From an uncultured Flammeovirgaceae bacterium (GTDB lineage Bacteria > Bacteroidota > Bacteroidia > Cytophagales > Cyclobacteriaceae): a stretch of 43,826 nucleotides of DNA. How positions within the stretch are numbered: position 1 is the first letter of the stretch; every line of letters starts with the position of its first letter. A program made the translations under genes and the position numbers. The stretch covers positions 1-43,826 of the forward strand of contig CALBPF010000089.1 in the NCBI GenBank assembly GCA_937899105.1, given 5' to 3'. Below are positions 42,132 through 43,826 of this stretch, piece by piece. Below the pieces are notes generated by a model. The model worked only from the letters and a program-made list of their open reading frames with translations, searched no databases and was not told the DNA's origin.

Positions 42132-43826
42132 ATGATGCTTGATGTTTTTCGTTTGTCACATGTACTGATACTTGCTTTTTTATTGAACTCTTTTGCAGTA
42201 CATGCTTCATTTCACAATAGAAACTCAGGATGTGGTGGCTTCTCTTCTACATTTGAGATTACTTCTAGTACAGAGTATTGCACCTCATACACGCTCGAAA
42301 TATCTTATGATCAAGGTGGTATAGCTCCTTTAGATCAGCTTTTTGTTGCCGTTCCCGAATGCGGTGTGGTACAAGACATTACTAATTCCAATAACTGGGA
42401 CGTAATCTTTGATGTAACGGACCAATATACTGGCCTGGAGGGATTTTATATATCATCAATTACAGGGTTCGGAGGTACCAACAGCTCTGAGAGTTTTAAA
42501 GTAGATTTTACGATCTGTGCAGATGGTATCGTATGTCAATGCGACCTCCAATCACTGGTTACAAATATCACCTATGAAGCAGGCAGCTGCATTGAATTTG
42601 AGGAACCGGCTGTTTCAAATGCAGGGAGCTGTTCTCTTGATCCACCTCCATTTATTAGCTGCGAAGATCTGGACGTAGAACAAGAGTTGTTTAAAGCATC
42701 TTCATCGACCACGAATGGATCAATACAGCATTCTATTTGGATGAATGGCGACCCTTTTTCTAATGGAAATGCAAAATTTGATTTTGAAGACGGACAACTT
42801 ATATATGATTATAATAGCGCTAGTCTCTATGGTGTATTAACACTGACATCTGGTGGTGGTCCATTAAATGGAAGCCAATGGGCATTAAACTCGAACTTCG
42901 ATGCAACAGATATTTTTGATCCTAAAACAGAGCTGGGTCAAGGACTCAAATATACAGAAACTTGGATTTATTATGTATTAAACGACTCTTCCTCCTATCT
43001 CCAAAGAATTGACGACAATACAGATATATTCACATTCTCACAGCGTGGAAATCCGTTTCAAATAGGTCTTAGCGCCGGAGGAAAAGATATCAATGAGTTC
43101 AGCGCGTCCAGCTGGTTCGATTGGGAAAGAAATGGACAAACCGGTTTGGGCGATTTTAACATTAATTTAGAAGACCTATGCCCTCCGAATGAAGCCGTTT
43201 CGCCAGTGTTAGAGTGCGTTAATTACATAAAAGAAAGTAATTCTTATGTTGCACACTTTGGGTATGAAAACAGGAATGATAAAGCCGTAGTTATACCTAT
43301 TGGTAATGAAAATAAGTTTACTCCGTCACCTGAAGATCGTGGTCAGCCATTTTTCTTCGAACCTGGACGTCATGAAGATCAATTCCAAGTTGAATTTGAC
43401 GGCAACAATCTGGTTTGGACATTATCAAGCCCAAACGGTACAAGCAAAACATCAACGGCAAGCGATAACCCGGATCAGCGATGTGTTGCGGTACCTACTG
43501 CGGTAATTGATGGGGATATTGCACTTTGTAACGATAATGCAGGACAACTAGAAATTATATTGACAGGCTCAGCTCCATGGACTCTTAATTATTCACATGA
43601 AGCTGAAACAACCGAAATCGAAATACTAGAATCACCGTATTATCTTAATGTTACTGCCGAGGGTGTTTATTCATTACTATCGGTAGAAGATAACCTGGGT
43701 CAAATGGGTACTGTCAGCGGCCTAGGAACATTAACATTCCTTGATAAGCCCATCGCAGTTTTATCCGGTGATGCCTCAATATGCGAAGGGCAGGCCTCCG
43801 ACTTAAGCATTGACCTTACCGGCGTG
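42132..43826 (+). CDS. Large secreted Ig/PKD-like repeat protein (5' part; gene runs off the window)
   Basis: The frame is open from an ATG at 42132 to the last base (565 codons). A signal peptide (about 1-26, VLILAFLLNSFAVHA) is followed by a cysteine-containing domain. Then comes a segment of the type found in large Bacteroidota surface proteins (SPVLECVNYIKESNSYVAHFGYENRNDKAVVIP, then FFEPGRHEDQFQVEFDG). Near the end, repeats begin: PTAVIDGDIALCNDNAGQLEIILTG and PIAVLSGDASICEGQASDLSIDLTG, about 95 residues apart. Such proteins are often exported by the type IX system and end in a sorting domain, which lies outside this window. An adhesin or gliding-related role is plausible. Confidence 0.85.
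   Translation, partial: MMLDVFRLSHVLILAFLLNSFAVHASFHNRNSGCGGFSSTFEITSSTEYCTSYTLEISYDQGGIAPLDQLFVAVPECGVVQDITNSNNWDVIFDVTDQYTGLEGFYISSITGFGGTNSSESFKVDFTICADGIVCQCDLQSLVTNITYEAGSCIEFEEPAVSNAGSCSLDPPPFISCEDLDVEQELFKASSSTTNGSIQHSIWMNGDPFSNGNAKFDFEDGQLIYDYNSASLYGVLTLTSGGGPLNGSQWALNSNFDATDIFDPKTELGQGLKYTETWIYYVLNDSSSYLQRIDDNTDIFTFSQRGNPFQIGLSAGGKDINEFSASSWFDWERNGQTGLGDFNINLEDLCPPNEAVSPVLECVNYIKESNSYVAHFGYENRNDKAVVIPIGNENKFTPSPEDRGQPFFFEPGRHEDQFQVEFDGNNLVWTLSSPNGTSKTSTASDNPDQRCVAVPTAVIDGDIALCNDNAGQLEIILTGSAPWTLNYSHEAETTEIEILESPYYLNVTAEGVYSLLSVEDNLGQMGTVSGLGTLTFLDKPIAVLSGDASICEGQASDLSIDLTGV

Noticed and set aside
1..43826. Defence system, CRISPR, prophage or integrated element across the window
   Set aside because: No cas genes, repeat-spacer arrays, integrases, phage structural genes, toxin-antitoxin pairs or tRNA-borne attachment sites were recognised.

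Overview
The window looks like a chromosomal stretch of a Bacteroidota member, most likely order Cytophagales (Fulvivirga or Marivirga-like). The evidence is AT-rich DNA, few Shine-Dalgarno sequences, several upstream TAnnTTTG elements (the Bacteroidota -7 promoter box), and typical gene content: DUF2807 head-GIN proteins, a CarboxypepD_reg-like protein, a Bacteroidota-type LptD, an NRDE protein, and a very large secreted Ig/PKD-like protein at the right edge. No rRNA, tRNA, CRISPR array, prophage or insertion sequence was seen.

Layout. 1-6.2 kb: a coiled-coil lipoprotein, a YigZ/IMPACT protein, a DUF2807 protein, an MFS transporter, prfB (RF2, with an intact programmed +1 frameshift site, so the gene runs 3997-5095), and two tandem paralogous secreted proteins of unknown function. 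6.2-12.2 kb, all on the minus strand: ilvE, a PduO-type cobalamin adenosyltransferase overlapping an orphan LolD/MacB-type ABC ATPase, an alpha/beta hydrolase plus hotdog thioesterase pair, their likely TetR repressor, an NRDE protein and rnhB. 12.2-21.7 kb, plus strand: a NUDIX hydrolase, a MATE transporter split by one missing base, an ECF sigma factor whose N-terminus lacks a canonical start, an acyl-CoA desaturase, an acyl-CoA thioesterase, an M24 peptidase, a PlsC-like acyltransferase, gatC and a 1005-residue membrane/TPR protein. 21.7-31.4 kb: a TAXI-type binding lipoprotein with its own transmembrane and cytosolic tail coupled to a YHS protein; gcvT-comB; a CarboxypepD_reg protein-dtd-mazG chain joined by ATGA overlaps; ykvA and a tiny lipoprotein; an A-type Fe-S protein lacking the C-terminal CxC; folB, DivIVA and a WD40 protein. 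31.4-41.8 kb: a phosphopantetheinyl transferase, a redoxin, a SirB1-like transglutaminase-fold protein, a four-helix-bundle S23 gene enclosed by inverted 8-bp-period repeats, an acyl-CoA carboxylase beta subunit, MlaD, an amidase, lptD and lysS. 42.1 kb to the end: the first 565 codons of a large secreted repeat protein.

Genes acting together. Lipid and envelope functions recur: desaturase, two thioesterases, PlsC-like, acyl-CoA carboxylase, MlaD, LptD and amidase. The best-supported local circuit is the TetR gene with a 15-bp near-identical operator (AGAGACCAWCCGGTC) before both itself and the thioesterase-hydrolase pair. Most genes are housekeeping. The items most worth a second look are the S23 element, the TetR circuit, the RF2 recoding site, the mirrored promoters with start-proximal -7 boxes between rnhB and the NUDIX gene, the CxC-less A-type protein, the TAXI/YHS pair and the duplicated secreted proteins. 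Family assignments rest on motifs read by eye, not on database searches.
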